Translations under genes and position numbers: made by a program
In this document: one piece after another, positions 52,555-63,697 of the stretch
Layout of the letters: every line of letters starts with the position of its first letter
How positions within the stretch are numbered: the first letter of the stretch is position 1
Notes under the pieces: model-generated
The model's input: the letters and a program-made list of their open reading frames with translations, nothing else
What the model was told of the DNA's origin: nothing
Databases searched by the model: none
DNA from: Ambrosia x helenae
Lineage: Eukaryota; Streptophyta; Magnoliopsida; Asterales; Asteraceae
Direction of reading: 5' to 3'
DNA length: 64,000 nucleotides
Assembly (NCBI GenBank): GCA_030844895.1
Contig: CM061233.1
Location: forward strand, 66,641,656-66,705,655

Positions 52555-52985
52555 CTTTGTAGAAATATAACCAAGTTTGCTAACGGTTCCAATTAAGTCA
52601 CTCAAACTTTTTTTGTATCTTTAAAGTCACACATGTTTCATTTATTGTTCCAATACTTTATAATTATCAGGTTTCCAGCTTAAAGTGATAATGTGTCATG
52701 TTTTAATATTTTTTAATAAATTTTTTAAATGTGTAAAATTTAAAATATATATATATATATATTTGAAATCTTCATTTTATAAAACTCACCTAATAAAAAT
52801 AATATCCACATAAGCATTAAAATGAATGAAAAAAAAAAAGAAAAAAAAAAGTGACCTGATGACCTGGTAATTACATAATATTAAAACAATAAATGAAATT
52901 TGAGTGACTTTAGAGAGAGAAAAAAAGTTAAAGTGACTTAATTAGAATACTAAGCAAACTTGGTTATATTGGTGTGACATTTCTG
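52555..52985. mobile_element. Fold-back (long TIR) non-autonomous element
   Basis: A left arm of about 140 bp (AGAAATATAACCAAGTTTGC..., AATTAAGTCACT, TTTCATTTATTG) is matched by the reverse complement of the right arm (ends near 52985, GGTTATATTGG...). Identity is about 75-80 percent by eye, with a short centre rich in A. This layout resembles Mutator-type fold-back MITEs; no target duplication was established. Confidence 0.7.
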
Positions 52986-53143
52986 CCATCTATTAAGTCT
53001 AAAGGTTTGTTGAACGTTTGTCCAAATTTCCAATAAGAGTTTCGTAAATTTCAACCGTTGAATTAGAACTGGGTTCGTCTAAACTCATTAATAATTTTCA
53101 TGTTCGTGATTGATCACCATGGCTTGATTTGTTTATAATTTTA

Positions 53144-53247
53144 CTAGCTTATACCCCGGGAGCGTCCCGGGTTGAACTATCTAATATGACATAATAAAAT
53201 ATCTAATATGACAACATAATTAATGACTTGCCAATATATGATTAATG

Positions 53248-53295
<48 letters not shown>

Positions 53296-53795
53296 TTAAA
53301 CAAAACTCTGCCATAAGTTATCATATTCTAATATAAAAAAGGTAATTGGGTCGGGTATCACCTAATCCCAGGCCCGAACCAAACCCACAATTTTAAAGTA
53401 ATTCCAAACCTGACACAATACCTATCGGGTTACAAAAAATAGTCGTTTTTTTTCTCCGTTTTTATATAGCACTATGGTACTCGTTGGAAAGATAATAAAA
53501 CGCTCGTTAATTTGGTGTGATTTTTTTCTTTAAAAAATCTCGTATATGAAAGATATTAAAGTTTAAAGTTATGAGAGAAAACATGAGAGAGAAAATAATA
53601 AAGTTTTAATATTTATATTTAGTAGATTAGGTATTTAATAGATTATGTTAAATAATATTTAAACCATATTTATTTCTTTTTTTTTTAATTGGTCTAGAGT
53701 TGCCACATCACATCCTATGTGGCATCTCTCAAAAAAGAGATTGCATAATATTATGACATGTCATCAAAATGGCTTTGGTTTATTATATGTATAGA
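53144..53795 (-). mobile_element. Non-autonomous Helitron A (652 bp)
   Basis: Minus-strand reading: starts TCTATACATATAATAAACC after an A and ends CCCGGGACGCTCCCGGGGTATAAGCTAG before a T. The 3' hairpin (CCGGGA..TCCCGG) and CTAG end are Helitron hallmarks, as is insertion between A and T. It has an internal (ATT)n run at 53250-53295. It carries no Rep/helicase ORF. Homologous to 61450-62128. Confidence 0.85.
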
Positions 53796-54090
53796 TTTGT
53801 TTTAGTTATATAAATATATAATTATCTATATATGTACAAATAATTATAATTACAATTACAAAACTTATATGAAAATATATACTATTAATACTTTAATTAT
53901 AATAAAAATACAATAATAGTTTTCTTGCAAATATATCACTACTATATAAAATAAAAGTTATTTTACTTGATCACTAATTATACAATTTATATTTTAAATT
54001 GAGCTCATGAGTCAAGCTGAGCTCGTCAATTAAAAAACTTTGATTAACGCTTGAACACATTTAAACTTAGCTCATTTTAAGCTTTCAGCC

Positions 54091-54120
<30 letters not shown>
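53796..54120 (+). other. AT-rich interval with GAGCTCA repeats
   Basis: No gene. Ends in a (TA)n tract at 54098-54121 that is the insertion site of the TIR element. Confidence 0.45.
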
Positions 54121-54122
<2 letters not shown>

Positions 54123-54487
54123 GGGGGAGGATAAATTGAAAACCCTCCCCAGTTAAAGAAACCTTGAAAACTTCATCTTGACCATTCAATCCTCAAGATC
54201 AATGGCCCATGTTTTTCATTTATTTTTCGTTTATATTTTAAACAAAAAGCAGCAACTAAAGGACGATAAGGGCAAAATAGTCCTGACACATTTGTCAACT
54301 GCAAAAAAGTAAAAAAGAACTGACATTGAACAGGATCCAAATTTACTTTTATGCACTTTTCCCATGAACACTTCATTACACTTTTCAAAAATACTCATAA
54401 TAAAATATCTTATTCTAACACCATTATCAATGAACACTTCTCTCTCTTACACACTCTCTTTCTTTCTTCATTCTTTCTCTCACTTTT

Positions 54488-55840
54488 CCAACCGATGGCG
54501 GAAACATCGGGATGTCACGTATTGATGATTGTTCAGTAGCTCATGGTGAATAATAAATTTCATTAAATGATTTAAATAAATTACATACAATTGTTCTACA
54601 AGAATTCGTACATCAAATTGAATAAAACTATGCACACATCTTCAAGCATTAATTCGAATCTTCAAACAAGTAGAACCTGAAACATGTTAAGTTGAAAATA
54701 TTTTGGGTCAACAAAAGTTGGTGAGAATTACATAGGTTTTGATAATCGAATAAAATTGTTGTGCAATTCATGTGTCATGGCAATCTAGTCCATATGTGAA
54801 AACATACTAGAAGTAAATCGAGTGCATAATCAACCTTGTGACTGTTGTATTGTGGTACATCCCATATGCTCATGGTTCACTCGTTTATATTGCAGTAACA
54901 AACACCCACGCAACCTTTGTAGGAGGCACGTATCCGGGTGGGATTGTCAGTCCAATAGATCTATCAATGTATACCGTTTGGCTGATGAATGTTTATGCTA
55001 GAATTGTGCTTACCCTAGTCATGTTCAAGACATAATGCAACATAGAAATACACATAGACACATTGATGATTGAATTGCATAAATAATGTTGTAACATGTT
55101 TCACCCCAACAATGGTGATAAATAGAAAAGGGGCTGTGTAAAACTCACCTTAGCAAAGTATTAAGTCTCGAGAAATAGAATATGTGTAGCCCCAAAGTTG
55201 CCAATTACAAGAGCTTATAATCAAAGCTTCAAGTGTAGAAGTAATAGACTATAGAAGAAAGGTATGAGGGAAAGTTTAATCGGATTGAAACAATTAGAGG
55301 TGCAAAGTATAATGGGTCATAGGTGGGTTTTTATACTAGTTTTGGATTCAATTAGCCATTAAAATTGGTCAACACCATAAAGTAAGAGACTATAGAAGAA
55401 AGGTATGAGGGAAAGTTTAATCGGATTGAAACAATTAGAGGTGCAAAGTATAATGGGTCATAGGTGGGTTTTTATACTAGTTTTGGATTCAATTAGCCAT
55501 TAAAATTGGTCAACACCATAAAGTAAGGTTTTATGATGAATTGACTATTTGACTAAGACTTTGACTGTTTGACTAAGACTTTGACTAGGACTTTGACTAT
55601 TTGACTTAAGGCTTTATTTAAAAAAAAAAAAATCTTGTATGTGAAAAAAAAAATTAGAATCATATTATTATTATTATTATTTATATACATTTATGTATGT
55701 ATATAAGTTGTGAGTTAGGATAAATAAAGACTTAGGCACATTTGTATAATATTAATGATAAAGGTGTAATAAAAAAAATATATATATATATAAGGGCTTT
55801 TTATGTATTAAAATTTTGGGGAAAATTTTGCGATGTTACA
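54488..55840 (-). repeat. 3' LTR of the non-autonomous gypsy element, with 141-bp tandem duplication
   Basis: Matches 57520-58748 at an offset of 3032. The duplicated unit lies at 55246-55386 and 55387-55527; the other LTR has one unit. A 65-codon ORF in it (54838-55035) is repeated exactly in the other LTR (57870-58067) and is considered fortuitous. Confidence 0.9.
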
Positions 55841-56346
55841 GTCTCCCCTACTTTTAGGAACTTCGTCCCGAAGTTAAAAGAAAAACACCAGGTATACAAT
55901 TGGTCGACTACCGAAAACCTTGATAAAATTTCTCACTACCTTAACGTACCTGTAAATTCATGATTACGTTCCGGACCGTAATTATCAATTTACCTTACAT
56001 TAGGGTTTTGCGTCCTTTTATGACTCTACCGATTGTTGAGCAGGTTCGATAGTCTCCACCAGTCGTTGAGCAGGTTGTAGGGCCTCTCCCGACTGTTGGA
56101 AAGACATGATGACTCTACCAATCGTTGAGTAGGTTGTTTGGTAGTCAACTAATTGTTGTACAAGTAAGCAAGTATGATTATAGATATAGCAATTAGTTCA
56201 CATTCAAACAAGCATGCACTCAGATGTTATGATAATACTTGAATTTATTACGTGAATCAAAAAGTGTCAATACATAGAATTAAAAAGTAGACATCATTCA
56301 AATGGTGGGGTTTGCTGTTAAGTAGCTGGAGGGTCTTGATCTCGAT

Positions 56347-56982
56347 TTAGTTTAGGGCATCGGTTACGGAAATGATTTGGGTTTCCACATTCATAGCATT
56401 GACCATAGTTGTATTTACCAGGACGATTAAGATTAGCAACCTGAGCAGGGTTGGTTGGTTGGTGTTAGGGTTTGGGGACTCACGACATGTGTTGACCAGA
56501 TGGCCATACCTACCATAATTGGTGCACAGGCGACACACTGAAACAGTGGGGTGATGTCGTTTGCATGTGTTACACAATGGAAAGTTTCTTGTATAGGGTT
56601 TCTTGTTAGAAGCTTGTGTAGTGAGGTTTACATTAGGATCCCTGGTCTTGCGCTTCTGGTTTTCGGTAGTTACCGCGGCCACAATACTTGTTTTCTCGCC
56701 TTTCCGAATTAAGGTCCCGTTCTTTATGTGATTTCCATCGCCATTTCCATTTCCATTGCCGTTCCCATTCATTGGGATGACTTGAGCCAACAAGTTAGAA
56801 ACCAGAGTTGTGATTTGTTGCGCCATTTGTTGGGAAATAATCGCAGCCAGTTGGGCATCAACACCTTTGTTGTTTTTGTTGTTGTTGTGGTTGGTGTTGT
56901 GGTTGTTGTTACTTTTCTCTTGGTTTTCACCACTGTTATTGCGAGTACTGCGACGTGGAGACATGATCTGTAAGGGACACAA
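56347..56982 (-). pseudogene. Gag remnant of the non-autonomous gypsy element
   Basis: Minus-strand frame with a probable start at MSPRRSTRNN (56964); Asn-rich region, QQMAQQITTLVSNLLAQV helix, then Cys-rich CNTCKRHHPTVSVC and CRLCTNYGRYGHLVNTC, degenerate forms of the zinc knuckles of gypsy gag. The central capsid-like domain is absent, so an internal deletion joined the N-terminus to the knuckle region. Nothing of protease or RT follows. Confidence 0.75.
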
Positions 56983-57490
56983 TGAAGGTTCAATGTGGCA
57001 TGAAATGAATGAGGTGATATAAGGAATGTAATCATTTATTCATTAATTAAAACGAATAAACGAAAACGTTGACGTATCAAAGATTCCAGATTCCAACAAC
57101 ATAGTGAAGACATGCTTTAGCCTATAAGTGAACACTCATCCCGAAAATTCCCAGGTAGGCATCCGGGTCCCTCGTCTGATTGGGATATATGCGCAATGCC
57201 AGCCTAGACAGAAGACTCAGAGTACAGGCGTTCACCCTTCCAGATTGCACGTGTTCGTTATTAAAATCTAGAACTTCGACGAGATCTCAAGGTGGTTCAG
57301 GTTAAACCTGAGGGTTTTGCCTTATTAGTCTAAGAGTGGATCCAGTGATGGAGAGCAACCTTCTCGTAGGGATTAATGTAGGGATAAGAAGAAGGAGGGA
57401 GATAGAGAATAGCAAGTAAAAGAAGCAAGTACTGGTTAAATCCTATGGTTATAGACTAGATTATTTTTCTAATAACCTAATTCCCTATAA

Positions 57491-57510
57491 CCATGGCTCT
57501 GATACCAATC
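57491..57510 (-). other. Primer-binding site of the non-autonomous gypsy element
   Basis: Minus-strand GATTGGTATCAGAGCCATGG next to the LTR end at 57511; the tRNA-Met-complementary core is TGGTATCAGAGC. Confidence 0.85.
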
Positions 57511-58551
57511 TGTAACACCCCAACCGATGGCGGAAACATCGGGACGTCACTTATTGATGATTGTTCAGTAGCTCATGGTGAATAATAAATTTCATTAAAT
57601 GATTTAAATAAATTACATACAATTGTTCTACAAGAATTCGTACATCAAATTGAATAAAACTATGCACACATCTTCAAGCATTAATTCGAATCTTCAAACA
57701 AGTAGAACCTGAAACATGTTAAGTTGAAAATATTTTGGGTCAACAAAAGTTGGTGAGAATTACATAGGTTTTGATAATCGAATAAAATTGTTGTGCAATT
57801 CATGTGTCATGGCAATCTAGTCCATATGTGAAAACATACTAGAAGTAAATCGAGTGCATAATCAACCTTGTGACTGTTGTATTGTGGTACATCCCATATG
57901 CTCATGGTTCACTCGTTTATATTGCAGTAACAAACACCCACGCAACCTTTGTAGGAGGCACGTATCCGGGTGGGATTGTCAGTCCAATAGATCTATCAAT
58001 GTATACCGTTTGGCTGATGAATGTTTATGCTAGAATTGTGCTTACCCTAGTCATGTTCAAGACATAATGCAACATAGAAATACACATAGACACATTGATG
58101 ATTGAATTGCATAAATAATGTTGTAACATGTTTCACCCCAACAATGGTGATAAATAGAAAAGGGGCTGTGTAAAACTCACCTTAGCAAAGTATTAAGTCT
58201 CGAGAAATAGAATATGTGTAGCCCCAAAGTTGCCAATTACAAGAGCTTATAATCAAAGCTTCAAGTGTAGAAGTAATAGACTATAGAAGAAAGGTATGAG
58301 GGAAAGTTTAATCGGATTGAAACAATTAGAGGTGCAAAGTATAATGGGTCATAGGTGGGTTTTTATACTAGTTTTGGATTCAATTAGCCATTAAAATTGG
58401 TCAACACCATAAAGTAAGGTTTTATGATGAATTGACTATTTGACTAAGACTTTGACTGTTTGACTAAGACTTTGACTAGGACTTTGACTATTTGACTCAA
58501 GGCTTTATTTAAAAAAAAAAATCTTGTATGTGAAAAAAAAAATTAGAATCA

Positions 58552-58588
<37 letters not shown>

Positions 58589-58748
58589 TATATACATTTA
58601 TGTATGTATATAAGTTGTGAGTTAGGATAAATAAAGACTTAGGCACATTTGTATAATATTAATGATAAAGGTGTAATAAAAAAAAAAATATATATATATA
58701 AGGGCTTTTTATGTATTAAAATTTTGGGGAAAATTTTGCGATGTTACA
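57511..58748 (-). repeat. 5' LTR of the non-autonomous gypsy element (1238 bp)
   Basis: Plus-strand ends TGTAACACCCC and GATGTTACA. Differences from 54488-55840 are few: one duplication, poly-A and ATT length changes. Confidence 0.9.
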
Positions 58749-59158
58749 ATGTACTTTTGTAACAAAAAAAAATAAAAATACAATAACATGTTCCATATAA
58801 AAAAAAATATTCATTATAACAAACAATCTCATATTCTTCATCAAGAACCCCAATCTGCATAAGAGTAAATAGAGGAGTATGAATTCTTTAAAAATGAAAA
58901 TGAGACTTATACTCCCGATGTTAGATTTATGTAACATGATCAAATAAATAATAGAACATAATAAAAATTTGTTAATCATTAAAATATACATTTTGTTACA
59001 AGAAATAATGTTAACAAATCATAAAAAAAAACAATGTTATTAATGCATTTGTAAAAAAAACATATAAGAAATAATGTTAAAAATCATAAACCAAAAGTTG
59101 GTTCATAATCCCTACTGTGTGTAGAAATGGAATAAAAAGAAAGCTAAATTAGATAAAA

Positions 59159-59189
<31 letters not shown>

Positions 59190-59841
59190 AATTACAAAGA
59201 AGAGAAACATGTACATTATGTGTAGAAATGAAAAAAAAATATATAAAATACTTCATAATCACCACCTACCAACTTCACTCACCAACTTTAGGCTAAAACC
59301 CTTCATGATGTATTAACTTCACTCATCATCCTCTATGCTTGACAAATCTTGTTCTTCTAGCCTACCATACCACACTTTCACAATGTCAAATGGCTACAAC
59401 TGAAAACCATCGCCGCCGTACACCCACCACCCCCTGACAACAAGAAAAAACTCATTACCCACAACAACTCCATCAACGGTCAAGAACTTGCGTCTATGTT
59501 ACAGATCCGAAGTGTGTTCATCAGTGTTACAGATCAGGAGTGTGTTCATCTGTGTTACGGATAAGGAGTGTGTTCATCTGTGTTACAGATCCAGAGTGCA
59601 TATGTGTTACAAATCTGCAGTGCATCACCAGATTTAAAATAGCCCTTCGCCCATAGATACCTTCCTTCAATAAAGCTTCAAGTGTATAATCGACTGGTTA
59701 TATGGGTTCTAATTTCGGTTGTTGATTTGCATTCCATAAGAGAAATAAAGAGAGAGAGAGGGAAAAAGAAAGAGAAGATAATTGTTTAGAAAAAGAGAGA
59801 AATGGTGAGAGATGGTAGATAAAGTTATTGTCTGGAGAAAT

Positions 59842-59899
<58 letters not shown>

Positions 59900-60076
59900 G
59901 GAGAAAGATGAAGTACTTGTCTGACAAAAGGCTCAATACCAAGTGGAAAATGTAATATGTGACGAAAATGCCCTTAGAAGGGATGGATTAATGAATTACG
60001 TGGAGCAACAATGGCCATTCATTGGGTTTTTAAAGTTTCTTTAACTCATGAGGGTTTTCTAGTTATACTTTCCCTA
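58749..60076 (+). other. Right part of the TIR element: repeats, no ORF
   Basis: Holds (GA)n tracts at 59168-59189 and 59845-59896 and a 28-bp tandem repeat at 59497-59625. No transposase-like frame. Confidence 0.5.
59497..59625 (+). repeat. 28-bp tandem repeat, five units
   Basis: TGTTACAGATC(C/A) or close variants begin at 59497, 59525, 59553, 59581 and 59604; units carry GGAGTGTGTTCATC. Confidence 0.85.
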
Positions 60077-60192
60077 TATATATATATATGTATATATGTA
60101 TATATTAAATCATGAGCAGCTCAACTCATTTTCTAACATTAATATATTTGATGGGGTTAGTCAGATTTGTATATTTTTGTCCCCATATAAAT

Positions 60193-61154
60193 ACTATGCG
60201 TTGTGGTTAGAGGTGAGCCAAGACTTTATCGAATAATATTGTGCCATGAAAGCGTTGATGCGGCACTGGCTCGCGACCACGGTTTGATCGCTTGATCCCG
60301 TTGTGGGTCAAGGTGAGTGCGTATTTTTTTTTACCAAATATATTAAATATTTACCACACATTTTTTTTATAAACATCAAGATTAAATAAATAAAAAATAT
60401 ATTGCATTAATAAAAAAAAACATTACACTAAAAAACATTACACTAAAAAAAACATTACATTTTAAAAAAAACCTAACGTAAGGTTGAGGTTGAGCGTAAC
60501 ATTTACCAAGTCAAAACGTGGTGAAAGTCGTGCCCAACCTCCGAGAGGTACTCCACGTGGGTAAAGGCGCGGAGCACGTATTCTTTTTCCCCGGGGATAT
60601 CTCTCTTCACCTTTCTGTAGGCGATTTCGAAGTTTTTAGACTTCAACTTCAAATCCCCGTACTTGTGAGAGATGGAGTCACAAATACGGTTGGTACCCCC
60701 CCCCCTCCCCGACAAGGGTACCAAACTCGTCTAGGACCTTGTGCCACCGCGGTTCGCGGCTACGAGACCCCCCGGCTTGTTGAAGCACCGTCACCATGCA
60801 CTTGGTTATACGCGATGATCAGTGCTAGTTCTTTCTCCTCGGTCCATTGCACCATGATTAGAGTTGGTTTTGAAGATTGATGGTTTAGGGTTTGAAGAAT
60901 TGTGAAGAAGATGATGGTTTGTGAAGAAGAAGTTAATTTATATAGGTAAAAAAATTGTTGAGTAATAAATAAAATTAGGTAAAAAAAATTAGTTTTTTTA
61001 AATTTCAAAACTCTTGGTTGCTCGCTAACGGACACGAGCTGATTCGCCTACACTCGCTCACGGCAGTATTCATGTGAAGGTGTTATCGTGGTTGCTAACC
61101 ATGTAAATAAAGTTATAGCTCGCGGCAGCCGGCTCGCGAGCCATAACACATAGT
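60193..61154 (-). mobile_element. Harbinger-like relic with Myb-like partner ORF fragments
   Basis: Weak terminal inverted repeats ACTATGCGTTGTGG / CCATAACACATAGT. Inside, on the minus strand, MVQWTEEKELALIIAYNQV (start near 60856) resembles the SANT/Myb start of the second protein of PIF/Harbinger elements, and GGTNRICDSISHKYGDLKLK (near 60690) its second half; a frame break lies between. The match is from memory of the WTxEEExxL and NRTxxxxxxKW patterns. Confidence 0.5.
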
Positions 61155-61449
61155 GTAACAATTCTAAAAATACTTTCTAATTTAGAAACAAGAGGACTTT
61201 AGCATTATATGGTCAACGCTAAATTATTTGTCCAATAGCAAAATGGTAAGACTTTTAACCCAAGTCATATGGCCACTTGTTTACCAAGTCAGTAGTCAAC
61301 CACATGCAATAATATCATACTTGTTTACCATGTCAGTAGTCATTTCTGGATTATATATATTAATTTACCTTATTAAATGTTTTTTAAATTAATGGTATCA
61401 AAATTTTCATGAGATTCCCACTATCCTCATACTCTAAAAAAAAGTCGAA
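61155..61449 (+). other. AT-rich interval
   Basis: A short direct repeat (gtttaccaagtcagtagtca / gtttaccatgtcagtagtca) occurs at 61279 and 61324. No gene. Confidence 0.4.
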
Positions 61450-62128
61450 TCTATACATATAATAAACCAAAGTCATTTTAATGACATGACACTCAAAGAT
61501 GCATTCTTTTTTTTTTTAGTGTGTTATGTATCATCCCATGTGACATTGAAATATTTTAAAAACAAAATTGGATTTTTCACCCTCATGTTTCCTCCCATAA
61601 TTTTTAAACGTTAATATCTTTAATATACGATATTTTTTAAATAAAAAAAATTACACCAAATTAACGAATGTTTTATTATCTTTCTAACGAGTACCATAGT
61701 GCTATATAAAAAACGGCGAAATTTTTTAGTGGGGTTTTGTTCATACAAGAAAAAAAAACACAAAGTGTTCAGGTAAATCATTAATCATGTATAGACAAGT
61801 TACTAATTATGTTTAAATCAGTAAATATGAATTTTTTTTCAAACCAGAGCCGAATAGGTTAATAGAGTTATACGTTGTTTTAAGTTAGGTATCAATATTA
61901 GTATGTTAGAGTTGTACAATTGTTTAATCTTTAGGATAAGTGTTAATATTAGAGTTACATTAAAGTTCTACATTCTTTTAGGTTACGTGTTAGCATTGGA
62001 GTTGTACATTGTTAATTTGTTTTAGGTTAGATATTAATATTAGAGTTATACATCAGTCTATTTCATATGTAAAATTGATATATCATATTAAATTTCTCAA
62101 TCCGGGACGCTCCCAAGGTATAATCTAG
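61450..62128 (+). mobile_element. Non-autonomous Helitron B (679 bp)
   Basis: Starts TCTATACATATAATAAACC after A, ends CCGGGACGCTCCCAAGGTATAATCTAG before T. The 3' hairpin is partly decayed (CCGGGA..TCCCAAGG). Homologous to 53144-53795 in opposite orientation. No Rep/helicase ORF. Confidence 0.85.
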
Positions 62129-62333
62129 TCTCTAAATATACTCTAAATGTTGTTTAACCTCACACATCCTATTAATTTATCTCTATTTCCATATTCATCT
62201 ATTTTTTTTCTCCCTACCATGTTTGAGAAACAAATCAAAATGTTTTGAGGTATAATTTTTTACATTTTGTAGTTTATTGATGAACATATAGGATTTCAAA
62301 TTACAAGAAAACAAGATACATTAAATATTCTTG
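62129..62333 (+). other. Short AT-rich interval
   Basis: Nothing recognised. Confidence 0.4.
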
Positions 62334-62780
62334 TGTCATCACAAATTATTATTATGTAAAGATGCTCAAAAGCTGATTGGTACAAAGTATAGATAATAAC
62401 CACAAGATACAAACTGTCCTCACTACACAAAACCCTCACACTCAGATGATCATCAACTAGATGATCAACACACAGGAAAAAACAGATTGAACGATCAAGA
62501 TGAGCAGATCAACCAAACCCTAATTGAGGGAGTACAATAATGAAGGAGACAAGAAAGAAGATAAGTGGTCGAAAAGTATCAGAGGGAGAGAGGCCTCAGC
62601 TATTTATAGCTGAGGCATTTGTGCTTTCTCAACAATCCAACGACCAAGAAAGGAACAATCCAACGGACGAAACCAAAGTGTGCTTTAGCACACAGATTGC
62701 CAATGTGGCAGCCACAAAGAGGACTGGGCCGAAGGCCAATAGGCCAACATGAAATGGGCTAAAGAACCGGGCCTTTAACA
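62334..62780 (-). repeat. Probable LTR of a copia element, minus strand
   Basis: On the minus strand, TTGGAGAGG (purine-rich) precedes TGTTAAAGGCCCGG; the far end is ...GTGATGACA. It contains a CTATAAATAG box on the minus strand inside a 24-bp palindrome (62593-62616). The flanks show no clear duplication, and no interior was seen, so the extent is tentative. Confidence 0.4.
62593..62616. repeat. Perfect 11-bp palindrome over a TATA box
   Basis: GCCTCAGCTAT, TT, ATAGCTGAGGC. The TATAAATAG-type box on the minus strand lies in its centre. Confidence 0.9.
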
Positions 62781-63329
62781 CCTCTCCAAAACACAAGCCA
62801 TGCAACTGGACTGGACCTCTGCAACTGGACTGGACCAACACCAAGCTCAAGCCCAAACCTGCACAATCACTTATGCAAAATATTATAGAAGAGAAAATAA
62901 TAAAAATGAATATTTGTGAAATATATGTATATATATATATATATATATTTCAACATCTTGTTAATAGATACTTGTTATCAAAGAGTTTGTAACCTAAAGA
63001 TATCCATAAATATTAAGAGTCATATTCCTATGGTGAACATTGTTGTAGATTTAAAATAATATAGAAAATATATTCAGTCAAAAGTTAACGGACCTCAAAG
63101 ACCTCTAGTTTTGTTAATTGTATGTGTATTTTAACGGCGATTAAGGTATTTTATTGAAAACTCCATAAATAAGCTAGAATTAAGTACATCGATATGAATT
63201 GTAAAATTGAATGTTGAAGATTTAAAGAACACCAAGTATCTCAGTCTAGCATGGAGAAATCACTCATGTTTTAATTCACAAATTAGAGTTTGTCTTTATT
63301 TCTTCCATAATCTTGTGGCTTGAGGTCAC
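62781..63329 (+). other. Interval with an 18-bp tandem repeat and AT-rich sequence
   Basis: GCAACTGGACTGGACC occurs twice (62803 and 62821); TATATA runs at 62931-62948. No gene. Confidence 0.45.
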
Positions 63330-63697
63330 TGTTGTAAAATTAACACCAGAACAATAACAATCGAACAATATTAACCAATGATTGAAGTTTTTATTGATTA
63401 CAGAACGACTACAAAAAAGGAATTGAAAGGAAATTGAATACAGATGATTTCCCTAATTGATGACCTGGGAGTTGATTATAAAGACCTAATCAGTCTTAAC
63501 GAACTCTAACAACCTAACTTCTAAGTTGACCCATTTAGTCCCTCAATTATCTAGACTTTATTACAACTGAAATAACCTAGAGAAAACAAATGAAATAAAC
63601 TTTGCATAAATGACAGAACAACCCCTGGACCTTTAACATTCCAAATCTGCCATTTGACTTTTATCTTTAACCTTGATTTTGACTCACATTTCCAACA
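63330..63697 (-). repeat. 3' LTR of the right-edge copia element (368 bp)
   Basis: Plus-strand ends TGTTGTAAAA and TTTCCAACA, next to the purine tract complement ATCTCCACC. Short LTR typical of copia elements other than Sireviruses. Confidence 0.65.

Larger units (their letters stand above)
54488..58748 (-). mobile_element. Non-autonomous Ty3/gypsy element, minus strand
   Basis: Two homologous LTRs (57511-58748, 5'; 54488-55840, 3') bracket 1.7 kb. On the minus strand the 5' LTR begins TGTAACATCG and ends GGGGTGTTACA. It is followed by GATTGGTATCAGAGCCATGG, then gag, and no pol. The purine tract AGTAGGGGAGAC precedes the 3' LTR. The left LTR lacks its last nine bases (TGTAACACC on the plus strand) and carries a 141-bp tandem duplication. 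Loss of pol means it would rely on a relative for mobility. Confidence 0.88.
54121..60076. mobile_element. DNA transposon with about 50-bp TIRs, split by an LTR element
   Basis: Left end TAGGGGGAGGATAAATTGAAAACCC matches the reverse complement of the right end (GGGTTTTCTAGTTATACTTTCCCTA), continuing through AGTTAAAGAAAC(C/T)TT(G/A)AAAAC. Both ends lie in TA microsatellites, so a target duplication cannot be told from the repeat. Without the LTR element it is about 1.7 kb. No transposase ORF. Superfamily undetermined. Confidence 0.65.

Noticed and set aside
54838..55035. 65-codon ORF found twice, identical, at 54838 and 57870
   Set aside because: Identity comes from the LTR pair; no recognisable protein features.
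59709..59942. ORF with poly-serine-leucine
   Set aside because: Translation of a GA microsatellite on the minus strand.
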